Below, piece by piece: positions 33,811 to 42,910 of a stretch of DNA of 64,000 nucleotides. The position numbers were made by a program, and so were the translations under genes. Numbering within the stretch: the first letter of the stretch is position 1; each line of letters starts with the position of its first letter. This stretch comes from Corynebacterium sp. CNCTC7651 (GTDB lineage Bacteria; Actinomycetota; Actinomycetes; Mycobacteriales; Mycobacteriaceae), in contig NZ_CP071246.1 of the NCBI RefSeq assembly GCF_021496665.1, forward strand, positions 2,232,001 to 2,296,000. The letters are read 5' to 3'. Below the pieces are notes generated by a model, which saw only the letters and a list, made by a program, of their open reading frames with translations, had not been told where the DNA came from and did not search any database.

Positions 33811-35553
33811 ATGAAAAAGCGTAGGCTTCTTGCCGCTACGACCCTAGCCACCACGCTAGTTGTGGTGCCCGCAGCGCAACATTCCGTTAATGCGGTAGAT
33901 ACGGTCCCCACTAGGTCGGAAACGCAGTCAGAGACGATGGCCGACCGATCGAACCCGCGGCTGATTGGAGTGCCTGAGGTCCTAGACCGCCATACGCGCC
34001 TTGAATGGGAGGGTCTGGCGGATGATGCCTCCATCTCATCCGTTTCGATCCTGGACCCCAACGGATACTTCAGCGCTTTCCAGGGCGATCTTTACTTAGG
34101 TTTTTCCGACCCAATGCGGCCTCATTTCAGCCAATCGGATAACGCCGCCACCGAAGACGGGATACTACGCGGGGAATTTATTCTGGCTGTCGTCTATTCT
34201 GATCGCAGCGTTGACCAGTTCAAGCAGTTTTTCGAAACCCGTCCATCCAAACAGCGAGACGCCTTCCAGCCCTATATCGAGTCTGAACCAATCGCGTTCA
34301 ATGACCCGAAGCTCTTCGAGCTACGCAGTTTTCCAGATGGAGCGCAAGCGAAGGTCTTGACCACAACAGCGGGTTGGGAAGCCGAAACTGTTGGTGATCG
34401 AGGGCTTAAAGTCACCCGCGCCGGCGAGAGTCCACAGGACGGCGTTATCTCGCTCGCTGTCAGTTACCCAGACGGATCAAGCGAAGCCATTGCTATCAGA
34501 GTGCAGGGAACCTCAATTTGGGATTACCCGGAGCACCCTAAGCCTAAACCCGGCCCAGGCCCGTCAGAGCCCGTTGCCCAAGAGTTAGGGTTTGACACTC
34601 TGGAGCTCGACTTAACTGACCCGTACGCCCCGCGGGACCGATCAGTGCGAATTGTGGGGTTGCGTGAAGTCCCAGTCCAACGGGTTGAAATCCTGGATGC
34701 GAACGGATGGGGATACTCTCGCCGTAAGGAAGGAATTTTCGAATTTCATTCCGGCCGACATGGAACTCAAATCGCGGTAAAACAGACCGGCGCCCCCGAA
34801 TCGCCAAGTTTCGTACCTGTTAAGTTGAACGTGCGGGTTGTATACACCGATGGGTTAGCTGAAGAATTTTCGGAGACTCTGCGTATCAAGCCCGAGTACC
34901 AAGTGCGGTGCGACCGCCCCGAGTTTGACCTCTCCTCGGTCAAGCCAGGTGAAGCCAACTTGCTCGAAGTTCAGGGGCTGCCAAATGGCTGGCCGCTAAG
35001 GGTAACCGACGTGGTCGACGGAGCGGCCGCCCGTATTCAAGAGGACGGGAAACTTGAGCTCATTGTCCCTGAAGATCTTGAATGGTTCGAAATAGATCTT
35101 GAGTACCCTTGCACCGGGGAGCCAGAACATATGACGGGCAGCGTGCTCTACTTTTCCTCGGCACCGTGGGTGCGTCCAACTACAACACCATCCACATCGA
35201 CTACAAGCAAGGCCGTTCTACCCCTAGCTCCTGAAACGGGTACTGCGCCCACCGTCTCGACGATCACTACCACGGTTCGCGAAACATCGCATGTGACCAC
35301 GGTGGTCAATAACACAACCATTGTTAATACTGTGGTGTCTGAGGCGCCCAAGACCATCGTCTCTACTGTGCGAGAGGCTCCGGTCACGCTTGCGAATACC
35401 GAGAAAACCACCGTCATCAAGCCCACTGAGCCGTCGGGCAGCTCGAAGGCGACCACGATTGTCACTTTCGTTCTCTCGCTTATCGCGGCCGTTGCGGGTC
35501 TTGCCGCAACAGCGCTGAATTTTCCTACCGTGAGAACGCTCTTGGGTCTGTAA
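33811..35553 (+). CDS. Cell-surface protein with Thr/Val stalk and C-terminal anchor
   Basis: 580 residues from ATG 33811 (MKKRRLLAATTLATTLVVVPAAQHSVNA signal peptide) after GGAGG. Two beta-rich repeats of about 200 residues follow (FQGDLYLGFSDPMRP...GTSIWDYPEHPKPKPGPGPS, and LGFDTLELDLTDPYAPRDRSVRIVGLREVPV). Each contains a SILDPNGYFS/EILDANGWGYS motif and resembles an immunoglobulin-like module. A Thr/Ser/Val stalk (TTTPSTSTTSK...TTVVNNTTIVNTVV) leads to one C-terminal helix (TIVTFVLSLIAAVAGLAATAL). There is no LPxTG signal. GC is lower than its neighbours. It is oriented opposite to its neighbours and flanked by direct repeats, indicating insertion. Confidence 0.78.
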   Translation: MKKRRLLAATTLATTLVVVPAAQHSVNAVDTVPTRSETQSETMADRSNPRLIGVPEVLDRHTRLEWEGLADDASISSVSILDPNGYFSAFQGDLYLGFSDPMRPHFSQSDNAATEDGILRGEFILAVVYSDRSVDQFKQFFETRPSKQRDAFQPYIESEPIAFNDPKLFELRSFPDGAQAKVLTTTAGWEAETVGDRGLKVTRAGESPQDGVISLAVSYPDGSSEAIAIRVQGTSIWDYPEHPKPKPGPGPSEPVAQELGFDTLELDLTDPYAPRDRSVRIVGLREVPVQRVEILDANGWGYSRRKEGIFEFHSGRHGTQIAVKQTGAPESPSFVPVKLNVRVVYTDGLAEEFSETLRIKPEYQVRCDRPEFDLSSVKPGEANLLEVQGLPNGWPLRVTDVVDGAAARIQEDGKLELIVPEDLEWFEIDLEYPCTGEPEHMTGSVLYFSSAPWVRPTTTPSTSTTSKAVLPLAPETGTAPTVSTITTTVRETSHVTTVVNNTTIVNTVVSEAPKTIVSTVREAPVTLANTEKTTVIKPTEPSGSSKATTIVTFVLSLIAAVAGLAATALNFPTVRTLLGL

Positions 35554-35576
35554 ACCCGCAGGGATTTCTCACCCAC

Positions 35577-35622
35577 GCGAGTAGCAAGTGAGCTGTGGTG
35601 CTCAGGTCATCTCGCTACTCGC
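35577..35622 (+). terminator. Hairpin after the surface-protein gene
   Basis: GCGAGTAGC (35577-35585) pairs with GCTACTCGC (35614-35622), with an inner GAGC/GCTC pairing. It lies 24 bp after the stop codon, and its right arm abuts the start of the second 99-bp repeat. Confidence 0.55.
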
Positions 35623-35719
35623 TTAAAAGGAGCGTCGATAAGCAAAGCCCTAGTGCAGCGCGTTTCACGAATGGAAAGCGTACTAGAAGGAGCTGGACCC
35701 GCCACCGCCCGAGAAGCCC
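35621..35719. repeat. 99-bp direct repeat, right copy
   Basis: Contains the intact end of the DUF5129 gene (from 35683) and a remnant of the first 16 protease codons (VKRAALGLCLSTLLLS on the minus strand). It is the mirror situation of the left copy, as expected if a 2-kb block with the surface gene was inserted between protease and DUF5129. Confidence 0.97.
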
Positions 35720-37143
35720 GAGCTGAAGCTGGTGTTCACGCTGCTGGACCCGGAGGAGGAGGCCTGCTGCGCCTCGCGCTCCATGCGCACGTTGTCCGCG
35801 TGCCAGGAGTTCATGACCACGTACGGGGTGTAGTTGACGTAAATGAAGCCCGGGTCCGTCAGTTGCGGGGTGTGCAGGGTGGCGCGGTCCTTGACGTCGC
35901 TCATCTCGCGGCGCTTGACCTCGTCCAAAAGCACGGAGTAGTCGCCGAGAATGCGGGTGAACTGGTTGAGGAAGCCCGGGTAGTCCGGGTTCTGGTCCAG
36001 GTAGTCCAGGCCGCGCTCCAGCTCGGCGAGGTCGCGCTTGAGCTCCTTATCCTTGACCTTACGGCGGGCCTGGATCACGTCCGCGCGGATCTCGGTGATG
36101 ATGCTGCGGCGCTCCGCGGCGTCGCCCTGCTCCACGGCGAAGAGGCGGTTGATGTTGTCCTCGGCGTGGCCGGTGTCCTCAAGCGTCTTCGCGGCAGCGG
36201 CGAGCTCCTTGCGGTTCTCCCACGCTTGGCGGTCCGTGCCTACGCCCAGAGAGGCAGCCTCGTGCATGCCCAGGAAGCGGTCGCGCACCTCCTCCCACTG
36301 CTTGCGCAGCTCCAGGTTTGCGAAGGAACTGGAGACGGAGTTGGCGCGAATGTCCAGCTCATCCAGGCGCTGGCTGAGCTGCGTGTACTCGGCCGCGATG
36401 GCGTTGTAATCCTCGCGGGCCTGCTCGATCTCCTTGCGGCGCTTCTTACGACGCTCCGTGGCCACGCCACCGTACGCGAGGGTGGTACCGCCGAGCACTA
36501 GGCCGGACGCGATGCCGGCCGCGGTCTTGTCTCCCTCCGCGTCATTGATGGGGTAGGCCTGAGCTGCCTCGATATCCGTGGCGGTGTTGGCGCCGGCGAA
36601 GAGGCCGGCCTCGATGTTGTTGTCGCTCAGGCCCGGCTTCATGGCCTCGAGCGCGCTGGAAAGGCGCTGGCCTTTATGGAGGTACAGCTGATCCAGCACG
36701 TCCTGGCCTGCGAAGATGAAGTTCTGGCGGCTATTCATGTCCGCGCCGATGATAAGGACACCGTCCGCGAAATACTCATCCCCGATCTCATCCGGGTAGT
36801 TGTCGCGCAGGAAGTTCTCCACGGAGTCATTCACATTGTCCCGGCCCTCATCCAGCATGATGAAGTGGATCTTCTCCACGGTGTCCGGGCGGTTCAGGCG
36901 CTCCACGTCGCGCAACAGGCGGGCCTCATCCTCCTGGGTGAGCAAGTCCGCCGGGTCCGAAATCTCCACCTGCGCCTGCTGTTGCTGCACGGACACAGCA
37001 ACCTCCTCGGCGGTAGGGACCGAGCCGGTAAGCGCGTACGCCGCAGCGCCGCCGCCCATGCCAAGCGCAGCCGTTAGGGCAAGCGTTGCAGCAATGTCCT
37101 TGCCAACGGAGCTTCTGGAACCGCGAAAACCTTTGTCGCTCAT
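35683..37143 (-). CDS. DUF5129 (TPM-like) membrane protein, copy 1
   Basis: 486 residues. One N-terminal helix (IAATLALTAALGMGGGAAAYALTG) is followed by a TPM-like extracytoplasmic domain (ISDPADLLTQEDEARLLRDVERL...ADGVLIIGADMNSRQNFIFAG), a second helix (AAGIASGLVLGGTTLAYGGVA) and a long cytoplasmic coiled coil (RRKKRRKEIEQAREDYNAIAAEY). The C-terminal tail is Ser/Gly-rich (SSGFSGGGGSSSF). The family is typical of corynebacteria and its function is unsettled. It is 51 bp downstream of its paralogue, in the same direction. Its 3' end is part of a 99-bp repeat. Confidence 0.82.
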   Translation of the reverse strand: MSDKGFRGSRSSVGKDIAATLALTAALGMGGGAAAYALTGSVPTAEEVAVSVQQQQAQVEISDPADLLTQEDEARLLRDVERLNRPDTVEKIHFIMLDEGRDNVNDSVENFLRDNYPDEIGDEYFADGVLIIGADMNSRQNFIFAGQDVLDQLYLHKGQRLSSALEAMKPGLSDNNIEAGLFAGANTATDIEAAQAYPINDAEGDKTAAGIASGLVLGGTTLAYGGVATERRKKRRKEIEQAREDYNAIAAEYTQLSQRLDELDIRANSVSSSFANLELRKQWEEVRDRFLGMHEAASLGVGTDRQAWENRKELAAAAKTLEDTGHAEDNINRLFAVEQGDAAERRSIITEIRADVIQARRKVKDKELKRDLAELERGLDYLDQNPDYPGFLNQFTRILGDYSVLLDEVKRREMSDVKDRATLHTPQLTDPGFIYVNYTPYVVMNSWHADNVRMEREAQQASSSGSSSVNTSFSSGFSGGGGSSSF

Positions 37144-37194
37144 GGGGCCGATGGTACGACGGTTTCGTGGTGAGGGCTGCCGGGGCGGAGCAGC

Positions 37195-38820
37195 CTAGAA
37201 GCTGGAGCTGCCGCCTGCCGCACTGAAGCCGGAAGACGAGGACGCGGATGCGGCCTGAGCCGCCGCCACGTTGGACGCGTGCCAGGAATCCAGGTGGTAG
37301 TAGGTGATGTAGTTGGGGTACCAGAAGCGATCGTCGTAAATCGCCGGGTTCTCCAACTTCTCCCGCTCCTTCACATCGGTGAAGCCAACGTGGCGGATGT
37401 ACTCCAGCACCAGGCGGTAATCGCCCAAGATGCGCACAAAGTCATCGATGAAGGTGGGGGAGGAGGGATCCCGCTGCAGGGCGATGATGTGGCCGTCCAG
37501 CGCGTCCAAGTCCCGCTCCAGCTCGGCGCGGAGCTCTGTCGGGGTGAGCGCGCTCGGGTCCGTGGTGCTGGGCGCGCCCGTGACGGTGGACTCCGCGGCT
37601 GGGAGGGCGAGGGTGTCTGGAGCCTTCCGGATCGCCTTCTTGGTCTTGTTGGATTCCCACTTGATCTCCTGGACCTTTGTGCGCGCCTCCTGGAGGTCCT
37701 CTCGGAGCGCCGCAAGGTCCGCGCGGCGTGCAGCTGCGTCACCGTTTTCCACGGCAAAGAGACGGTCGATGTTGTCCTCCGCGTTGGAGGTGTGGCGCAC
37801 GGTCTCCGCGGCGTCGGCGAGCTGCTTGCGGTGTGCGCGGGCGGCTTCGTCGCTGTTGATGTCAATCGTCGATAAGCCTTGTGCTCCGTGCACCGCGTCG
37901 TTGAGGTCCAGGAAGCGGTCGCGGACCTCAGCCCACTGCTTGCGCAGCTCCGCGTCCGCGAATGCGGAGGTGAGGGAGTGGGCGCGGATGTCCACCTCAT
38001 CCAGTCGCTGGGCGAGGCGGAGGTACTCACCGGTGACCAGCTCATAGTCCTCCCGGGCCTGGGTGAGCTGGTCGCGGCGCTTGTTGCGGGCCGCGGCGAC
38101 GGCAACGCCCACGCCCGTGGCCAGGCCGAAGCCGCCGAGGAGGCCCGCGAGAGTGCCGCCCACGCGATCCCCGACGGCGTTATCGTGCTGGTACTGGGCA
38201 ACGTTTTCGGCGTCGAGGGCGAGGTGCGCGGACTTCATCAGTCCAGCGGGGATGTCGCCGGCCTTTACGTCCGGCTTCATCGCATCCAAGACGTCCTCGA
38301 GGTGGGACTCATTGGTCAAGCCCAGCTCATCGCCAATATCGAAGCCGCTGTAGGCGAACGCCTGGCGGGGATTCAGGCCAACGCCGATAATCACCACACC
38401 CTCGGCGAACTGGCCGTTTTCGCCCTTGGACTGGTCGATGAGGTCCGGGTAATTGTCCCGGGTGTAGTCCTCCACCGTGTCCAGGATGTTTTCATGGTTG
38501 TTCTCAAACACCATGTAGTGGAAGTGCTGGACGTAATCGGGGGCGTTGATGGTGCGGGCATCGTCGATAAGCTGCTGGCGCTCCGCTGGTGTGAGGACCT
38601 CATGCGGATCATCCACCGTCACCTCTGGCGCGGCGACCACGATGCTGGACATGGCCTGCTCCACGGCGGGGACCTCCGTGGCAACGAAGCCGAAGCTGCC
38701 CAGCGCGATACCCACCGCGGCAGCAACGCCCAGGATGGGCTTCATCTGCTTTGCCGTGACGCTCTGCTGCTTCTTTGTTTGCGGGGTGCGGTTCTTCGCC
38801 TTGCTCAGCTCGCGTGCCAT
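37195..38820 (-). CDS. DUF5129 (TPM-like) membrane protein, copy 2
   Basis: 541 residues with the same architecture as its neighbour: an N-terminal helix (ILGVAAAVGIALGSFGFVA), a TPM-like domain (VDDPHEVLTPAERQQLIDDARTI...GVVIIGVGLNPRQAFAYSG), a second helix and a coiled coil (RRDQLTQAREDYELVTGEYLRLAQRLDEVDIRAHSLTSAF). It ends in the same GGSSSF tail and differs by an extra Pro/Thr/Ser insert (KAPDTLALPAAESTVTGAPSTTD). The pair arose by tandem duplication. It carries two GTCGATAAGC elements (37868-37877, 38563-38572). Confidence 0.82.
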   Translation of the reverse strand: MARELSKAKNRTPQTKKQQSVTAKQMKPILGVAAAVGIALGSFGFVATEVPAVEQAMSSIVVAAPEVTVDDPHEVLTPAERQQLIDDARTINAPDYVQHFHYMVFENNHENILDTVEDYTRDNYPDLIDQSKGENGQFAEGVVIIGVGLNPRQAFAYSGFDIGDELGLTNESHLEDVLDAMKPDVKAGDIPAGLMKSAHLALDAENVAQYQHDNAVGDRVGGTLAGLLGGFGLATGVGVAVAAARNKRRDQLTQAREDYELVTGEYLRLAQRLDEVDIRAHSLTSAFADAELRKQWAEVRDRFLDLNDAVHGAQGLSTIDINSDEAARAHRKQLADAAETVRHTSNAEDNIDRLFAVENGDAAARRADLAALREDLQEARTKVQEIKWESNKTKKAIRKAPDTLALPAAESTVTGAPSTTDPSALTPTELRAELERDLDALDGHIIALQRDPSSPTFIDDFVRILGDYRLVLEYIRHVGFTDVKEREKLENPAIYDDRFWYPNYITYYHLDSWHASNVAAAQAASASSSSGFSAAGGSSSF

Positions 38821-38870
38821 ACCTCTAGCGTATTCCTTTTACCAGGCCGTTCGGCGGGGCCGATCTGTGA

Positions 38871-38886
38871 TGTTTCACGTGAAACG
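38871..38886. other. parS: parS centromere site 1 (intergenic)
   Basis: TGTTTCACGTGAAACG matches the ParB-binding palindrome TGTTTCACGTGAAACA at 15 of 16. It is the only one of the six not touching a coding sequence. Confidence 0.93.
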
Positions 38887-38920
38887 GCCGCCTCCCCGTG
38901 AGGGAAAGCGGCCGTCGTTT
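38884..38920. terminator. Bidirectional terminator
   Basis: ACGGCCGC (38884-38891) pairs with GCGGCCGT (38908-38915), with inner CTCCC/GAGGG pairing. The plus side continues with CGTTT and the minus side with TTTC. It would end the symporter transcript (minus strand). It overlaps the edge of parS. Confidence 0.7.
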
Positions 38921-38936
38921 AGGCGCAGTTGCAGCG

Positions 38937-40208
38937 CTACTTCACAACCGTGGACCCGGTCCCGGTGGTCTCTACAACCTCCACGTGCTCGGTGGTGGTT
39001 TCACGTGAAACATGACCGTCGTCAAGCGAAGAGCCCTTGATCTTGCCGGCGGCGAACTTGTTCAGCATGAGCGCGATGGCGCCGTCGCCGGTGACGTTCG
39101 CGGCGGTGCCGAAGCTGTCCACCACGATGTATGCGGCGATCATGAGGGAGACCATGGAGTCGTCGAAACCAAGGTTTGCCTGCAGCAGGCCGACGGCGGC
39201 CATGATGGCGCCGCCCGGCACGCCCGGCGCGGCGATCATCATGATGCCCAGGAGCAGCACGAAGCCCAGGATTTGTCCGGCGCTGACATCCAGGTTGCCC
39301 ATGAAGACGATGGCGAGTGCGTAGAGCGTGATCTTCATCATGGAGCCGGAGAGGTGGATGGTGGCGCAGAGCGGGACCACGAAGCCGGCAACGTCCTCGT
39401 CGACCTTGTTCTTCAGGGCGGAGGCGTAGGTGACCGGGATGGTTGCGGCGGAGGAGGAGGTTCCCAGCGCGGTGAAGTAGGCCGGTGCCATGTTCTTCAG
39501 CGCGATGAACGGGTTCACGCCCGCCACGGCGCCGGCAACCAGGTACTGGATGAGGATGATCACCAGCGTCATCACAATGGAAAGCACCAGCACGGTGCCG
39601 AAGGCGGCCATGGTGGAACCGAAGTTCTCGTTCATGCCCAGGTTGAGGAAGGTGCCGAAGATGTAGAGCGGCAGCAGCGGGATGACAAAGCTGGTGACAA
39701 CCTTGAGGATGACCTCGTTGAGCTCATCCAACACCGCCTTCATGTTGCGGGACGGCACCGCGGTCATGGCCACGCCGATGACAAAGGCCAGCAGCAGCGC
39801 GGACATCACGGCGAACGGGGCCGGCATGTCCACGGTGAAGTAGGGGCTCAGGCCGCCTTCTTCCGGGTTGTCCACGTTGGTGATCAGGTTCTTGCCGGCC
39901 AGCAGCGTGGGGTAGAGCAGGGTAGCGGTGCCCCAGGCCAGGAGGCCGGAGAGGATGGTGGAACCGTAGGCCACGCCGGCGGTGATGCCCAGCCACTTGC
40001 CCGCGCCCTGGCCCAGCGAGGCGATCGCGGGCGCGATAAGCGCGAAGATGAGCACCGGCACGAAGAAGCCGAGGAAGTTGGAGAACAGGCCGTTGAAGGT
40101 GACAAACACCCGCGCAAGCCACACGGGGAAGAACAGGCTGCAGACCCAACCGGCGATAATCGCCAGCACGATCCAGAACAGCAGCGAGTTCAAGAATTTC
40201 GATTTCAT
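38937..40208 (-). CDS. Dicarboxylate/amino acid:cation symporter (DAACS family)
   Basis: 423 residues with eight or more membrane helices and hairpin signatures: ALGTSSSAATIPVT (serine-rich HP1 loop) and GDGAIALMLN near the C-terminus (substrate and sodium site, TAANVTGD). LCATIHLSGSMMKIT is the conserved transmembrane region. Members take up glutamate, aspartate, serine/threonine or C4-dicarboxylates with Na+ or H+. The exact substrate is not clear. The C-terminal tail (DDGHVSRETTTEHVE) is encoded by parS site 2, so the tail sequence is dictated by ParB binding. A GTCGTCAAGC element precedes it. Confidence 0.9.
   Translation of the reverse strand: MKSKFLNSLLFWIVLAIIAGWVCSLFFPVWLARVFVTFNGLFSNFLGFFVPVLIFALIAPAIASLGQGAGKWLGITAGVAYGSTILSGLLAWGTATLLYPTLLAGKNLITNVDNPEEGGLSPYFTVDMPAPFAVMSALLLAFVIGVAMTAVPSRNMKAVLDELNEVILKVVTSFVIPLLPLYIFGTFLNLGMNENFGSTMAAFGTVLVLSIVMTLVIILIQYLVAGAVAGVNPFIALKNMAPAYFTALGTSSSAATIPVTYASALKNKVDEDVAGFVVPLCATIHLSGSMMKITLYALAIVFMGNLDVSAGQILGFVLLLGIMMIAAPGVPGGAIMAAVGLLQANLGFDDSMVSLMIAAYIVVDSFGTAANVTGDGAIALMLNKFAAGKIKGSSLDDGHVSRETTTEHVEVVETTGTGSTVVK
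38997..39012. other. parS: parS centromere site 2 (inside symporter gene)
   Basis: GGTTTCACGTGAAACA, 15 of 16 against the consensus, read as HVSRET in the symporter tail. It is 126 bp from site 1. Confidence 0.92.
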
Positions 40209-40447
40209 TGAAGACGCACTTTCGGGTGAACACAGGTGACATGTGGCGCGACGCGGGCCGCACCCTTGATGTCATCTTCCACCACGTGACCTGCAAGCGC
40301 GAACTTAGTCCGGCGTAGGCGAGGGCCGCAGATGCGGTTATCGCCCAACTTGCCGCGGCGAGGGTGGGTGTCCGACTAACGTAGGTGATGCAAACTTTTT
40401 TCCACTACGGATCGTTCGGCACGTTCCTGCCGATGGAGGAGACCACC
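40209..40447. other. Divergent intergenic region, no gene
   Basis: Contains the promoters of the symporter and of the ABC ATPase gene. A GGAGGAG lies just before the ATPase ATG. No palindrome or small gene was found. Confidence 0.5.
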
Positions 40448-41572
<1,125 letters not shown>

Positions 41573-41694
41573 CCCCTCAGGGCGTTGGAAAAGCTCAACG
41601 TCGTTTCGCCAACCTACGCCCCTGCCCTAGTGCAGATGCCGTGGTCGCTGCCCTTGGAGGAGTGGGGCAGCGACCTGGTAGTCGGACGCGGGAC

Positions 41695-42177
41695 ATGCTG
41701 GCAGACGTGGGCTCTCACCGCGCCCTGCAGTACCTCCGCGAGCTGACCAAGCATTGGCAGCCCGTCACACTGTTCTGGCTCATCCTTCTAGCCGCGGGTG
41801 CCGCGCTGGGCTACCAGCAGTGGGTGGTTGCGCAAGCCGGGGTGGGCGGCGCAGCCCGCACCATCATCCAAGGCCTGACACTGGCCGCGGCGTTCATCAT
41901 CGTCGGCGTTGCCGTGTGGTTCTTCGGCTGGGCGGGCAGCCGCGACAAGCAGGACGCGCCCTTTAGCGAGCTTGTCGCCACCGCTGTCACCAGCACGTTC
42001 CGCCACCTGCCCCGCACCCTGGCCGCCGTGGCGATCTTCGCCGCCGGGTTTGCCACCGTGACCTTCCCGCCCATCCAGTGGGCCGTGCCGCTGACGCTGA
42101 TCATCGTCCCCGCGCTAACGATCTACCTGATCCGCATGGTCCTGGCGGGTGCCCTGGGCGAAAACCTGGCAGCGTAA
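41695..42177 (+). CDS. Small integral membrane protein
   Basis: About 160 residues from ATG 41695 with four hydrophobic segments (VTLFWLILLAAGAALGYQQW, GLTLAAAFIIVGVAVWFFGWAG, TLAAVAIFAAGFATVTFP, WAVPLTLIIVPALTIYLIRMV). No motif allows a function to be named. It is separated by 10 bp from the next small membrane-protein gene, probably a two-gene unit. Confidence 0.65.
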   Translation: MLADVGSHRALQYLRELTKHWQPVTLFWLILLAAGAALGYQQWVVAQAGVGGAARTIIQGLTLAAAFIIVGVAVWFFGWAGSRDKQDAPFSELVATAVTSTFRHLPRTLAAVAIFAAGFATVTFPPIQWAVPLTLIIVPALTIYLIRMVLAGALGENLAA

Positions 42178-42187
42178 GCTGCACACC

Positions 42188-42661
42188 ATGTCCCCGTTTG
42201 CAACCATGACCACGCTCAACGTCGTGCTGGGCATCCTCTTCATCCTCGCCGCAGTGGCGTTTATCGCCATCGGGGCGGTGGCCGCCGCCGGCAAGCTACC
42301 CGGCAACTCCGTGGTTGGCCTGCGGGTGCCGGAGGTGCGCAAGCACGAATCCACGTGGGTGCAGGCGCACAAGGTGGTGGGCCCGTTCTGGATCCTCACC
42401 GGCGTGGCCCTGGCCATCGGCGCCGCGTTCAGCTTCATCGCGCACGGCTGGGTGTGGGTGGCGCCCGTCATCGCACTGGTTGCGGCCGTGGTTTCCCTCT
42501 CCGTGGGCGGCAACTTCGGGGCACGGGCTGCAGCGCTTGTCGACGACGCAATTCAAGCCCAAGAGTCCGAGAAAGAAACCGCGACGCCAGCCCAGCCGCA
42601 GGTGAACTTGGACGCGCTGCGCAAGGCGGCCGGCAAAGCGGATGAGCAGCGGGGTGCCTAA
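42188..42661 (+). CDS. SdpI-like membrane protein
   Basis: 157 residues. The motif NSVVGLRVPEVRKHESTWVQAHKVVGPFWILTGVA matches SdpI-family proteins, where a G-x-R-x(P/T) element is followed by W-x2-AH-x3-G. The Bacillus relative gives immunity to the SdpC toxin; the corynebacterial role is unknown. Three membrane segments precede a charged C-terminal tail (EKETATPAQPQVNLDALRKAAGKADEQ). Confidence 0.72.
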   Translation: MSPFATMTTLNVVLGILFILAAVAFIAIGAVAAAGKLPGNSVVGLRVPEVRKHESTWVQAHKVVGPFWILTGVALAIGAAFSFIAHGWVWVAPVIALVAAVVSLSVGGNFGARAAALVDDAIQAQESEKETATPAQPQVNLDALRKAAGKADEQRGA

Positions 42662-42697
42662 ACCCGCATAAACCGCGCATAAAACACGGCCAAACAC

Positions 42698-42726
42698 TTG
42701 CACGCCCCCGCACGCTGACTTAGCGT
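42698..42726 (+). promoter_or_regulatory. trp operon promoter
   Basis: TTGCAC (42698-42703), 17-bp spacer, TAGCGT (42721-42726). The transcript would begin at or near the leader-peptide GTG at 42734, giving a leaderless leader. The -10 box is weak, so the exact start is uncertain. Confidence 0.5.
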
Positions 42727-42733
42727 TGGGGGC

Positions 42734-42778
42734 GTGACTTACTTCTCCGCTCAACACAACTGGTGGTGGCGCGCGTAA
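42734..42778 (+). CDS. trpL: trp operon leader peptide MTYFSAQHNWWWRA
   Basis: Fourteen residues from GTG with three consecutive Trp codons (TGGTGGTGG). When charged tRNA-Trp is scarce the ribosome stalls here and the downstream terminator does not form, which is the classic trp attenuation arrangement. Confidence 0.9.
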   Translation: MTYFSAQHNWWWRA

Positions 42779-42813
42779 ACGGCGTGCCAGGTTAAGTCAA
42801 ACCAAAAACAACC

Positions 42814-42858
42814 GGCCCGCCGGCTTGGAACAAAACCCCAAGCACCGCGGGCCTTTCT
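42814..42858 (+). terminator. trp attenuator terminator
   Basis: GGCCCGC (42814-42820) pairs with GCGGGCC (42847-42853), with inner GCTTGG/CCAAGC, then TTTCT. It lies 35 bp after the leader stop and 53 bp before trpE. Confidence 0.85.
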
Positions 42859-42910
42859 GCTGGCAGTACCCTCGGTGCAGAACTTCTACCAAGGACACCA
42901 AGGAACCGTG

